Below, piece after piece: positions 28,835 to 36,128 of a stretch of DNA of 62,154 nt. Origin of the DNA: Mycobacterium sp. (GTDB lineage: Bacteria > Actinomycetota > Actinomycetes > Mycobacteriales > Mycobacteriaceae); assembly GCF_025965855.1 (NCBI RefSeq), contig NZ_JAOPWB010000079.1, positions 1 through 62,154 on the forward strand, given 5' to 3'. Both the position numbers and the translations under genes were made by a program. The notes under the pieces were generated by a model. That model was not told the DNA's origin. It was given only the letters and a program-made list of their open reading frames with translations, and did not search any database. How positions within the stretch are numbered: the stretch's first letter is position 1; every line of letters begins with the position of its first letter.

Positions 28835-29416
28835 TTATCGCGCAGCGCGCAAACCGTCGACGACGACGTCGGTCACCCGTTCGGCCAGCGCCGAGTTGTA
28901 CGCCTCCATCGCCTGGCATCCGACCAGGATCGCCTTCACTTCCCGCACACCGAGGTCCGGCCGCGCGGTGCCCGCGTCCTGCGCGGCGCGCAGCAGCTCG
29001 TCGAGCACGGCCAGGAATGCGCCCTCGGCGTCGGGCGCGGCGCTTGCGATGTCGATGCCTAACCCGGCCAGCGCGTCGACCAGGCCGCGGTCGGTCGCGC
29101 CCCACTGCAGCACCATGGAGCGCAGGAAGCTGAACAGCGCCTCACCCGGTCCGGCCGATTCGAGCAGGGCCCGCCCGTCGTCGACGAGGCGCCGCATCCG
29201 GTCTTCGATCACCGCCTGAAACAGCGCCTCCTTCGTCGGGAAGTGCCGGTAGACGGTACCGGCCCCGACTCCGGCGCGGCGGGCGATCTCGTCGATCGGC
29301 ACCGACAGGCCTTCGGCCGCGAAGGTGTCGTAGGCGACCTCCAGCACGCGCGCGCGGTTGCGCGCCGCGTCGGCGCGCAGCTTCCGTGCGGGTTGCGCCA
29401 TCTGTTCACCATCCAT
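28835..29416 (-). CDS. TetR-family repressor, divergent from the SDR gene
   Basis: 193 residues from ATG 29416 (MDGEQMAQPARKL); ATG 29401 is also possible and has GGTGA upstream. N-terminal HTH: VPIDEIARRAGVGAGTVYRHFPTKEALFQAVI (about 38-69). The C-terminal helical domain would bind an unknown small molecule. It faces the SDR gene across an 85-bp promoter region holding an inverted repeat, so it probably represses both. Confidence 0.88.
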   Translation of the reverse strand: MDGEQMAQPARKLRADAARNRARVLEVAYDTFAAEGLSVPIDEIARRAGVGAGTVYRHFPTKEALFQAVIEDRMRRLVDDGRALLESAGPGEALFSFLRSMVLQWGATDRGLVDALAGLGIDIASAAPDAEGAFLAVLDELLRAAQDAGTARPDLGVREVKAILVGCQAMEAYNSALAERVTDVVVDGLRAAR

Positions 29417-29419
29417 CGC

Positions 29420-29456
29420 TTGACAAAGCGGGGCGCGCGTTCCGTATAGTGGGAAC
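29420..29456 (+). promoter_or_regulatory. promoter with overlapping operator for the SDR gene
   Basis: TTGACA (29420-29425) and TATAGT (29445-29450), 19 bp apart, resemble -35/-10 boxes. The -10 is inside an inverted repeat GTTCC-GTATAGTG-GGAAC (29439-29456), the usual layout for TetR repression. The TTGACA lies within the start region of the divergent tetR gene. Confidence 0.55.
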
Positions 29457-29501
29457 AACCGGAGCGCTCGCCCCGTTTACCTTACTAGTTTAGGAGCTTG
29501 C

Positions 29502-30425
29502 ATGGCCCCTTCTAAGGCCAAGTGGACCGCCGCGGACATTCCCGACCAGACGGGCCGGATCGCCGTCATCACGGGGGCGAACACCGGCCTCGGCTACGAG
29601 ACCGCTCTCGCGCTCGCCGACCACGGCGCCCACGTGGTGCTGGCGGTGCGCAATCTCGACAAGGGCAAGGACGCCGCGGCGCGGATCACCGCCACGAGCC
29701 CGCACGCCGACGTCGCGCTGGCCGAGCTCGACCTCACGTCGCTGGAGTCGGTCCGTGCCGCGGCGGAACAACTGCGCTCCGCGCACGACCGCATCGATCT
29801 GCTGATCAACAACGCGGGCGTGATGTGGACGCCGAAGTCCACCACCAGCGACGGCTTCGAGTTGCAGTTCGGCACCAACCACCTGGGCCACTTCGCGTTC
29901 ACGGGCCTGCTGCTGGACCGGCTCCTGCCGGTTCCGGGTTCCCGGATCGTGACGGTCAGCAGCATGGGCCACCGCATCCGCGCCGACATTCACTTCGACG
30001 ACCTGCAGTGGGAACGCGGTTACAGCCGGGTCGGAGCCTACGGGCAATCCAAACTCGCCAACTTGCTGTTCACCTACGAACTGCAGCGACGGCTCGCTCC
30101 GCGCGGGACGACGATCGCCGCAGCCGCCCACCCCGGCGGCTCCCGGACCGAGCTGACCCGAAACCTGCCTCCGTTGCTTGTGCGCATCACCCCGGTGATC
30201 GAACCGCTTTTCCAGGGAGCGGACATGGGCGCCCTTCCGACGCTGCGTGCCGCGACCGACCCGGGCGTGCTCGGCGGGCAGTACTACGGTCCCGACGGCT
30301 TCGGCGAGCAACGCGGCTACCCGAAAATCGTTGCCTCCAGCGAGAAGTCGCACGACGTCGACGTGCAGCGCCGGCTGTGGGCCGTCTCCGAGGAGCTCAC
30401 CGGGGTGGTCTATCCCTTGGACTAA
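29502..30425 (+). CDS. short-chain dehydrogenase/reductase (Rv0439c-like)
   Basis: 307 residues, ATG preceded by TTAGGAG at 7 nt. Classical-SDR cofactor motif AVITGANTGLGYE (TGxxxGxG, about 24-32), INNAGV (about 101-106), the catalytic Ser (SSMGH) and YGQSK (YxxxK, about 182-186). The longer length and the C-terminal region resemble retinol-dehydrogenase/WW-oxidoreductase-like SDRs. Reduces or oxidises a lipophilic alcohol/ketone with NADP; substrate unknown. Under likely control of the divergent TetR protein. Confidence 0.88.
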   Translation: MAPSKAKWTAADIPDQTGRIAVITGANTGLGYETALALADHGAHVVLAVRNLDKGKDAAARITATSPHADVALAELDLTSLESVRAAAEQLRSAHDRIDLLINNAGVMWTPKSTTSDGFELQFGTNHLGHFAFTGLLLDRLLPVPGSRIVTVSSMGHRIRADIHFDDLQWERGYSRVGAYGQSKLANLLFTYELQRRLAPRGTTIAAAAHPGGSRTELTRNLPPLLVRITPVIEPLFQGADMGALPTLRAATDPGVLGGQYYGPDGFGEQRGYPKIVASSEKSHDVDVQRRLWAVSEELTGVVYPLD

Positions 30426-30463
30426 CCCGGTCTGACCGGCGACGGGGCGGCACACTGGAAAAT

Positions 30464-30958
30464 ATGTCCCTCGTCGTGCCCCCCTATCCGCCGCCCCGCT
30501 ACACGAAGGACCAACCGGAGATCAGCGCGTGGCTCAAGCGCGCCGACGAGCCGCCCGACTACGAGACCTTCGGGACCAAGTACCACTACCTGGCCAATCA
30601 ACAGGCCACCGACGGTGACTACGGCCTGTACCGGGTCGACATAGGCCCGGCCGGCGGTGGGCCGCCGGCGCACTATCACCGCGCGATGTCGGAGGCGTTC
30701 TTCGTCCTGTCCGGGACGATGAAACTCTTCGACGGCACGGAATGGGTCGACGGCCATCAAGGCGACTTCCTCTACGTCCCACCCGGCGGCGTCCACGGTT
30801 TCCGCAACGAGGCGGACGAACCGGCATCGATCTTGATGTTGTTCGCGCCCGGCGCACCGCGAGAGGCCTACTTCGAGGGCATCGCAGCGCTGGCCGACAT
30901 GACCGACGACGAACGCCGGGAGTGGTTCATCCGCCACGACAATCACTGGGTTCACTAG
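30464..30958 (+). CDS. cupin-domain protein
   Basis: 164 residues from ATG 30464. The double-stranded beta-helix motifs are present: PPAHYHRAMSEAFFVLSGTMKLF (motif 1, metal-binding His and Glu) and GDFLYVPPGGVHGFRNE (motif 2). The first 45 residues form a Pro-rich N-terminal extension. Small single-domain cupins may be dioxygenases, isomerases or ligand-binding proteins. It follows the SDR by 38 bp and may be in its transcript. Confidence 0.8.
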   Translation: MSLVVPPYPPPRYTKDQPEISAWLKRADEPPDYETFGTKYHYLANQQATDGDYGLYRVDIGPAGGGPPAHYHRAMSEAFFVLSGTMKLFDGTEWVDGHQGDFLYVPPGGVHGFRNEADEPASILMLFAPGAPREAYFEGIAALADMTDDERREWFIRHDNHWVH

Positions 30959-31260
30959 CCCGCAACGGGTTAATGGTGAGCGAACTTTCGGTGCTGAGCC
31001 GCGATGCGCGGCATGGGTCAGACGTAGGGTTTGGCCGTGCAGGCGAGGTCGAAGCGGGCCGCGGCGTGGTTGCGGATGAAAGTCGAGACGGCGTTCAGCG
31101 CCCCGATCAGGACCGCTGAGCGGGTCAAGCGGCCGAGACGCCCGGGCTTGAGCCGGGGGCTGCCCGGTCGAACCTCCGCGCCCTCGAGGGCCCGACGCCG
31201 GCAGGCGGCGCCGACCGCGCCCGCCCGGGTCCGCGGGCTGCGGCGCAGGCCTCCGGCTAA
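30959..31260 (-). other. gene-free stretch containing a minus-strand coding-like segment
   Basis: On the minus strand 83 codons run without a stop from directly behind the monooxygenase TAG (31261-31263) to TGA at 31018, in the same frame as that gene. The last 37 (from a TTG at 31128) have strong coding-type third-position bias and read LTRSAVLIGALNAVSTFIRN… ACTAKPYV. No ATG/GTG or ribosome binding site is seen. It may be the 3' remnant of a lost gene or a small TTG-initiated protein. No other feature seen here. Confidence 0.35.
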
Positions 31261-32703
31261 CTACCGGTCGAAGCGGTAGTCGCCGGCGACCAGCTCGCGG
31301 GTGCGTTCATAGAACGTCCGGCCGCTGTAGGGCAATTGGGTGACGACCTTGCCGCCGGGATGCCGGAAGTAGTTGGTGCAGGCGAGCCAGACCTTGCCCG
31401 CCATGTCGGCCTGGATCTCGTCGTTGTAGCGGCGCTGCGCCGCGGGCGTGACCTCGACCGAGCGCGCGCCGCGCTCACCCATGACGTCGAGGATGTGGCG
31501 GATGAACGTCGTCTGCGCCTCGTGGATGTACAGAATCGAGTTGACGCCGTTGGTGTTTGGGCCATACAGCGTGAAGAGGTTCGGATACCCGGCGATCAGC
31601 GTGCCGAGGTAGGCCTCCGCGCCCCCGCTCCACTCGTCGCGGAGGTGGCGGCCGCCGGACCCGTACACGTCGATGCTCGCCAGGTAGTCGGCGGCCTTGA
31701 ATCCGGTGCCGTAGATGACGGTGTCGAAGCGGTGTTCGACGCCGTCGACGGTGCGCACCCCGCGCTCGGTCAGCTCACCGATGGCGGTCGTTTCCAGGCT
31801 GACGTTGGGCAGGGCGAACGTCGGGTACCACTCGCGCGACATCAGGGGCCGCTTGCAACCGACGGGGTAGTCCGGCGTCAGCTTCGCGCGCAACTCGGGG
31901 TCGGCGACCTTGCGCATCAAATAGCTGCGGGCGAGCTCCGTGGCCTCGCGCGTCTGCGCGGCGTCGACGTCGAAACTGGATGACTCGTATGCGTCGAAGG
32001 CCTCGTCGCGCAGCTTGAGTGCGGACTCGGGCTGGCGCTCGAACTGCTCGTGCTGCTCGGGTGTGAACGGGAAGTCGAATCGCGGCGCGATCCAGATCGG
32101 CGTCCGCTGAAACACGGTGAGCTGCACGGTCTCTCGCGCGATCGCGGGCACGTACTGGACGGCGCTGGCGCCCGTTCCGATGGACGCGACCCGCTCCCCG
32201 GCCGTCGACTTGCTGTGATCCCAACGCGACGAATGGAATTGGCGACCCCGAAATCGCTGTCCGCCGCGGATCTCGGGGATGTTGGGCACGTCGAGCATCC
32301 CCACGGCGCTCACCACGACGTCGAAGTGATGCTCGGCGCCGTCGTCGGTGCCGAGCGTCCACCGCCGCTCCCCATCCGACCAGCGCACCGTGGTGATCGG
32401 GGTGTTGGGCCGCAGGTGGGACGCCAGCCCGTGATCGGCCGCGACCTTCTCGAGGTAGGCCAGGATCTCGGGCTGGTTCGAGTAGGTCTTGCTCCACCGC
32501 GGGTTGGGCGCGAACGAATACGAGTACAGATGCGAGGGCACGTCGCAGGCCGCGCCCGGAAACGTGTTGTGCCGCCAGGTTCCGCCGAACCCCTCGGCCC
32601 GGTCGAAGATGGTGAAGTCGTAGCCGCCGTCGGCCAGCTGGATGCCCATCGCGATGCCGCCGGCACCCGCGCCGATGATCCCGACCTTCGGCTGCCTACC
32701 CAT
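31261..32703 (-). CDS. flavin-dependent monooxygenase, Baeyer-Villiger type
   Basis: 480 residues. FAD motif GAGAGGIAMGIQLA (about 10-23), the type I BVMO fingerprint FRGRQFHSSRW (FxGxxxHxxxW, about 150-160), NADPH motif SIGTGASAVQYVP (about 172-184) and the C-terminal ATG-like TVIYGTGFKAADYL. Such enzymes insert oxygen next to a ketone or activate prodrugs such as ethionamide. Close to M. tuberculosis Rv0892-type proteins, which are not at this locus. The VOC protein gene upstream on the same strand ends at 32704 next to its start, so they form a transcription unit. Confidence 0.88.
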   Translation of the reverse strand: MGRQPKVGIIGAGAGGIAMGIQLADGGYDFTIFDRAEGFGGTWRHNTFPGAACDVPSHLYSYSFAPNPRWSKTYSNQPEILAYLEKVAADHGLASHLRPNTPITTVRWSDGERRWTLGTDDGAEHHFDVVVSAVGMLDVPNIPEIRGGQRFRGRQFHSSRWDHSKSTAGERVASIGTGASAVQYVPAIARETVQLTVFQRTPIWIAPRFDFPFTPEQHEQFERQPESALKLRDEAFDAYESSSFDVDAAQTREATELARSYLMRKVADPELRAKLTPDYPVGCKRPLMSREWYPTFALPNVSLETTAIGELTERGVRTVDGVEHRFDTVIYGTGFKAADYLASIDVYGSGGRHLRDEWSGGAEAYLGTLIAGYPNLFTLYGPNTNGVNSILYIHEAQTTFIRHILDVMGERGARSVEVTPAAQRRYNDEIQADMAGKVWLACTNYFRHPGGKVVTQLPYSGRTFYERTRELVAGDYRFDR

Positions 32704-33183
32704 TTAGTCCCATTGGGAAAAGTACGGTCGCTCGGGCCGGCTTTTTTCCACGAGGATGAACACCACGCCCCACGGGTCGACGAACCAGGTGGTGCGAACC
32801 CGCGCGACCTGCGCGATCCCGCTGACCAGGAAGCGCACTCCCTTGCTCTCCAACTCCGCGCGGGTGGCGTCGAGGTCCTCACAGATCAGCCCGACGTGCG
32901 ACAGCCCATGATCGGTCAGCGCCGCGCCCGCCCGCCGGTCACCCCCGTCGGCGCCGAGGTACTCGATCACCTCGAGCACCCGGTCGCCGTCGTCGTCGAA
33001 CCCGACGATGGCCGCCTTCATGCTGGGATCGGAGACCAGCTCACCCATGTCCCCGCGAATGGCATTACCGCTCATCACATACGGCGGCGACAGCACACGC
33101 AGGCCCAATACGTCTCGGTAGAACGCCACCGCGGCCTCGCAATCGGGCACGCACACCCCGGCATGGGCCAACCCGGTAATCAC
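32704..33183 (-). CDS. VOC (glyoxalase/epimerase-like) protein
   Basis: 159 residues from GTG 33183, with AAGG 10 nt upstream. Two beta-alpha-beta-beta-beta halves: ITGLAHAGVCVPDCEAAVAFYRDVLGLRVL and LSHVGLICEDLDATRAELESKGVRFL, with metal-type His/Glu (AHAG, LEVIEYLG, GLSHVG, FILVE), as in methylmalonyl-CoA epimerases and ring-cleavage dioxygenases. Upstream partner of the monooxygenase with no intergenic gap. Divergent from moeA2. Confidence 0.82.
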   Translation of the reverse strand: MITGLAHAGVCVPDCEAAVAFYRDVLGLRVLSPPYVMSGNAIRGDMGELVSDPSMKAAIVGFDDDGDRVLEVIEYLGADGGDRRAGAALTDHGLSHVGLICEDLDATRAELESKGVRFLVSGIAQVARVRTTWFVDPWGVVFILVEKSRPERPYFSQWD

Positions 33184-33294
33184 GTTCTCAACCTTACGTC
33201 CCAGGGGTGGGACCGGATGACCATTTTTGGGCCCGTGCCCAGTCCCGCGACCGGCGTCAGATTCGGAGTCTGAGCCGGCTTGGATAATGGCCGG

Positions 33295-34500
33295 GTGCGG
33301 TCTGTCGAAGAGCATCAGCGAGTCGTAGCCGAGATGATCGGTGCCCGCCCGGCGGTCGCGGTCGCGCTGGCGGAGTCCCAAGGGCTGGTATTGGCCGACG
33401 ACGTGGTTGCGCGGCTGGCGCTGCCGGTTTTCGACAACTCCGCGATGGACGGATACGCGGTGCGCGCCGAGGACATCTCGGGCGCCGCGCCCGAACACCC
33501 GGTGGTGTTGCCGGTCGTCGAGGACATTCCGGCCGGACGCATCGACGAACTCGCGCTGCAACCGAAGACCGCGCACCGCATCATGACCGGCGCGCCGGTG
33601 CCGGCCGGGGCGACGGCCGTCGTGCCGGTCGAGGACACCGACGGCGGCGTGGAGTCGGTGGCGATCCGGGAGCCTCGCGCGCCCGGCGCGCATATCCGGC
33701 GGGCCGGCGAGGACGTCGCGCCCGGCACCACCGTCCTGCGCAAGGGCCAGGTCGTCACGCCGGCGGTGCTCGGCCTGGCGTCGGCGCTGGGAATGGCGGA
33801 GCTGAAAGTGATTCCGCGCCAACGCGTGCTGGTGATGTCCACCGGGTCGGAGCTGGTGTCGCCGGGCGCGCCACTGCGGCCCGGGCAGATCTACGAGTCC
33901 AACTCGATCATGCTGGCCGGGGCCGTGCGCGACGCCGGCGCCGAGGTGATCGCCGTCGCGACAGCCGAAGACGATGTCGCGCAGTTCAGCTCGATCCTCG
34001 ACCGGTACGCGGCCGACTGCGACCTGATCATCACCAGCGGCGGCGTCAGCGCCGGCGCCTACGAGGTCGTCAAGGACGCCTTCGGGCGAGACGGCGACCA
34101 AGGGGTGGACTTCGTCAAGGTGGCGATGCAGCCGGGTATGCCCCAGGGCATCGGACGCGTGGCCGGCGCGACGATCGTCACCCTGCCGGGCAACCCGGTC
34201 AGCGCGCTGGTGTCCTTCGAGGTGTTCATCCGTCCCGCGCTGCGCAGGGCCATGGGCCTGCCCGACCCGGAGCGGCCGCACCGGCCCGCGGTCCTCGCCG
34301 AATCCTTGACCTCGCCGCGCGGCAAACGTCAGTTCCGGCGGGCGATACTCGACCGCGAAGCTGGCAGCGTCACGAGCTACGGGCCGCCGGCCTCACACCA
34401 TTTGCGGTGGCTGGCGTCGGCGAACGGGCTGTTGGACATCCCGGAAGACGTCGTCGAGGTGTCCGCCGGAACCCACCTGCAAGTGTGGGACCTGAGCTAG
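33295..34500 (+). CDS. moeA2: molybdopterin molybdenumtransferase MoeA2
   Basis: 401 residues from GTG 33295 (MRSVEEHQRVVAEM), the same start as Rv0438c; a TTG at 33280 would add five. Motifs: VFDNSAMDGYAVRAED (about 46-61), IMTGAPVPAGATAVVPVE, the MPT-binding SGGVSAGAYEVVKD (about 247-260), VAMQPGMPQGIG and TLPGNPVSALVSFEVF. It inserts molybdenum into adenylylated molybdopterin in the cytosol. Followed by psd 45 bp later. Confidence 0.93.
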   Translation: MRSVEEHQRVVAEMIGARPAVAVALAESQGLVLADDVVARLALPVFDNSAMDGYAVRAEDISGAAPEHPVVLPVVEDIPAGRIDELALQPKTAHRIMTGAPVPAGATAVVPVEDTDGGVESVAIREPRAPGAHIRRAGEDVAPGTTVLRKGQVVTPAVLGLASALGMAELKVIPRQRVLVMSTGSELVSPGAPLRPGQIYESNSIMLAGAVRDAGAEVIAVATAEDDVAQFSSILDRYAADCDLIITSGGVSAGAYEVVKDAFGRDGDQGVDFVKVAMQPGMPQGIGRVAGATIVTLPGNPVSALVSFEVFIRPALRRAMGLPDPERPHRPAVLAESLTSPRGKRQFRRAILDREAGSVTSYGPPASHHLRWLASANGLLDIPEDVVEVSAGTHLQVWDLS

Positions 34501-34545
34501 CCCGCTGGATGCGGCGATAAAACCCGGGCTCCGTAAGATGGCCGC

Positions 34546-35268
34546 GTGGCAAGACGCCCCCGCCCCGTCGGCCCCACCGCCGAGGACCCGGCCTTCAGCC
34601 CGCAGCACGCCCTCGAGCTGGTGCGCTCGGCCATTCCGCCGGTGCACCCGGCCGGGCGGCCGTTCATCGCCGCCGGCCTGGGCACGGCCCTTCTCGGGCG
34701 CAACCACCGATGGCTGCGGCGGGCGGGCCTGCTGGTCGCCGGCGCCTGCGCGGCGTTCTTCCGCCATCCCCCGCGGGTGCCCCCCACTCGGCCCGGCGCC
34801 GTCGTGGCCCCCGCCGACGGCGAGATCTGCGTGATCGACGCGGCGGCCCCGCCGGCCGAACTCGGCATGGGGGACGCGCCGCTGCCGCGGGTCAGCATCT
34901 TCCTGTCGCTGCTCGACGCCCACGTGCAGCGGGCCCCGGTGAGCGGCGAGGTGATCGCCGTGCAACACCGGCCGGGCCGCTTCGGGTCGGCCGATCTGGC
35001 CGCGGCGAGCACCGAGAACGAGCGGACCAGTCTGCGGATCCGGACCGACAGCGGCGCCGAGGTCGTGGCGGTGCAGATCGCGGGGCTGCTGGCGCGCCGC
35101 ATCGTGTGCGACGCGCGCGTCGGGGACAGGCTGTCGATCGGCGACACCTACGGCCTGATCCGGTTCGGCTCCCGGCTGGACACCTACCTTCCGCCGGGGA
35201 CGGAGCCGCTGGTGAAGGTGGGCCAGCGCGCGGTCGCCGGCGAGACCCTCCTGGCCGAATTGTCATGA
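34546..35268 (+). CDS. psd: phosphatidylserine decarboxylase proenzyme
   Basis: 240 residues from GTG 34546, the short archaeal/actinobacterial form. [13 protein letters not shown] and [18 protein letters not shown] mark the beta subunit; the self-cleavage motif is IRFGSRLD, cutting between G208 and S209 to make the pyruvoyl group. Makes phosphatidylethanolamine from phosphatidylserine at the membrane. Stop overlaps the pssA start (ATGA), giving the two steps of the pathway in one operon. A shortened inverse copy of the 25-bp repeat (34767-34784) codes for RHPPRVPPT. Confidence 0.93.
   Translation: MARRPRPVGPTAEDPAFSPQHALELVRSAIPPVHPAGRPFIAAGLGTALLGRNHRWLRRAGLLVAGACAAFFRHPPRVPPTRPGAVVAPADGEICVIDAAAPPAELGMGDAPLPRVSIFLSLLDAHVQRAPVSGEVIAVQHRPGRFGSADLAAASTENERTSLRIRTDSGAEVVAVQIAGLLARRIVCDARVGDRLSIGDTYGLIRFGSRLDTYLPPGTEPLVKVGQRAVAGETLLAELS
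34767..34784. repeat. shortened copy of the 25-bp repeat, inverse orientation
   Basis: TCCCCCGC-GGGTGCCCCC equals the inverse of the 25-bp repeat with the central hairpin removed (18 instead of 25 bp). Could be an ancestral half-site or chance in GC-rich DNA. Confidence 0.35.
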
Positions 35269-36128
35269 TCAGCAAGCCCCGCGCCCGGCGCGCGGTAAAC
35301 CTGCAGATCCTGCCCAGCGCGATGACGGTGCTGTCCATCTGCGCGGGATTGACATCGATCCGCTTCGCGCTGCAACACCAGCCGGTGCCCGCGATGTCAC
35401 TGATCGTCGCGGCCGCCATCCTGGACGGGCTCGACGGCCGGGTGGCCCGCATGCTCGACGCCCAGACGCGGATGGGCGCGGAAATCGACTCGCTGGCCGA
35501 CGCGGTGAACTTCGGGGTGACACCCGCGCTGGTGCTCTACGTGTCGACGCTGTCGAAGTGGCCGGTCGGTTGGGCGGTGGTGCTGCTGTACGCGGTGTGC
35601 GTCGTGTTGCGGCTGGCGCGCTACAACGCGTTGCAGGACGACGGGTCTCAGCCGCCGTACGCGCACGAATTCTTCGTGGGGATGCCCGCGCCCGCCGGCG
35701 CCGTCTCGATGATCGGCCTGATGGGGCTCAAGCTGCAGTTCGGCGAGGGCTGGTGGACCTCGGTGTGGTTCCTGTGCATCTGGGTGACGGGCACGTCGAT
35801 ACTCATGGTGAGCGGGATCCCGATGCGAAAGATGCACACCGTGCGGGTGGCCCCCAAGTACGCCACCGCGGTGCTGCTGATGCTGGTGGTCTTCGCTGCC
35901 GCCGCGGTGCTGGAGCCGTTCCTCACGATCTGGGTGATCATCATCGCCTACCTGTGCCACGTCCCGTTCGCGGTGCGCACCAAGCGCTGGCTCGACGAGC
36001 ACCCCGAGGTGTGGGACGACCAGCCCAAGCAACGGCGCGCCGTGCGGCGCGCGGACCGCCGGGCGCAGCCGAGCCGCCGGTCGATGACGCGGCTGGGGCT
36101 GCGGAAGCCGGGCGGGCGCCTGCGATGA
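35265..36128 (+). CDS. pssA: CDP-diacylglycerol-serine O-phosphatidyltransferase
   Basis: 287 residues. The CDP-alcohol phosphotransferase motif DG-x2-AR-x8-G-x3-D-x3-D is exact ([20 protein letters not shown]…LAD, about residues 52-76). Six or so membrane helices; basic C-terminal tail ([17 protein letters not shown]). Forms phosphatidylserine from CDP-diacylglycerol and serine, the substrate of Psd encoded just upstream. ATGA overlaps at both ends. Confidence 0.95.
   Translation: MISKPRARRAVNLQILPSAMTVLSICAGLTSIRFALQHQPVPAMSLIVAAAILDGLDGRVARMLDAQTRMGAEIDSLADAVNFGVTPALVLYVSTLSKWPVGWAVVLLYAVCVVLRLARYNALQDDGSQPPYAHEFFVGMPAPAGAVSMIGLMGLKLQFGEGWWTSVWFLCIWVTGTSILMVSGIPMRKMHTVRVAPKYATAVLLMLVVFAAAAVLEPFLTIWVIIIAYLCHVPFAVRTKRWLDEHPEVWDDQPKQRRAVRRADRRAQPSRRSMTRLGLRKPGGRLR

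Noticed and set aside
32050..33273. 407-codon plus-strand ORF
   Set aside because: Shadow of the minus-strand monooxygenase and VOC genes; low-complexity His/Arg/Asp composition and no recognisable domain.
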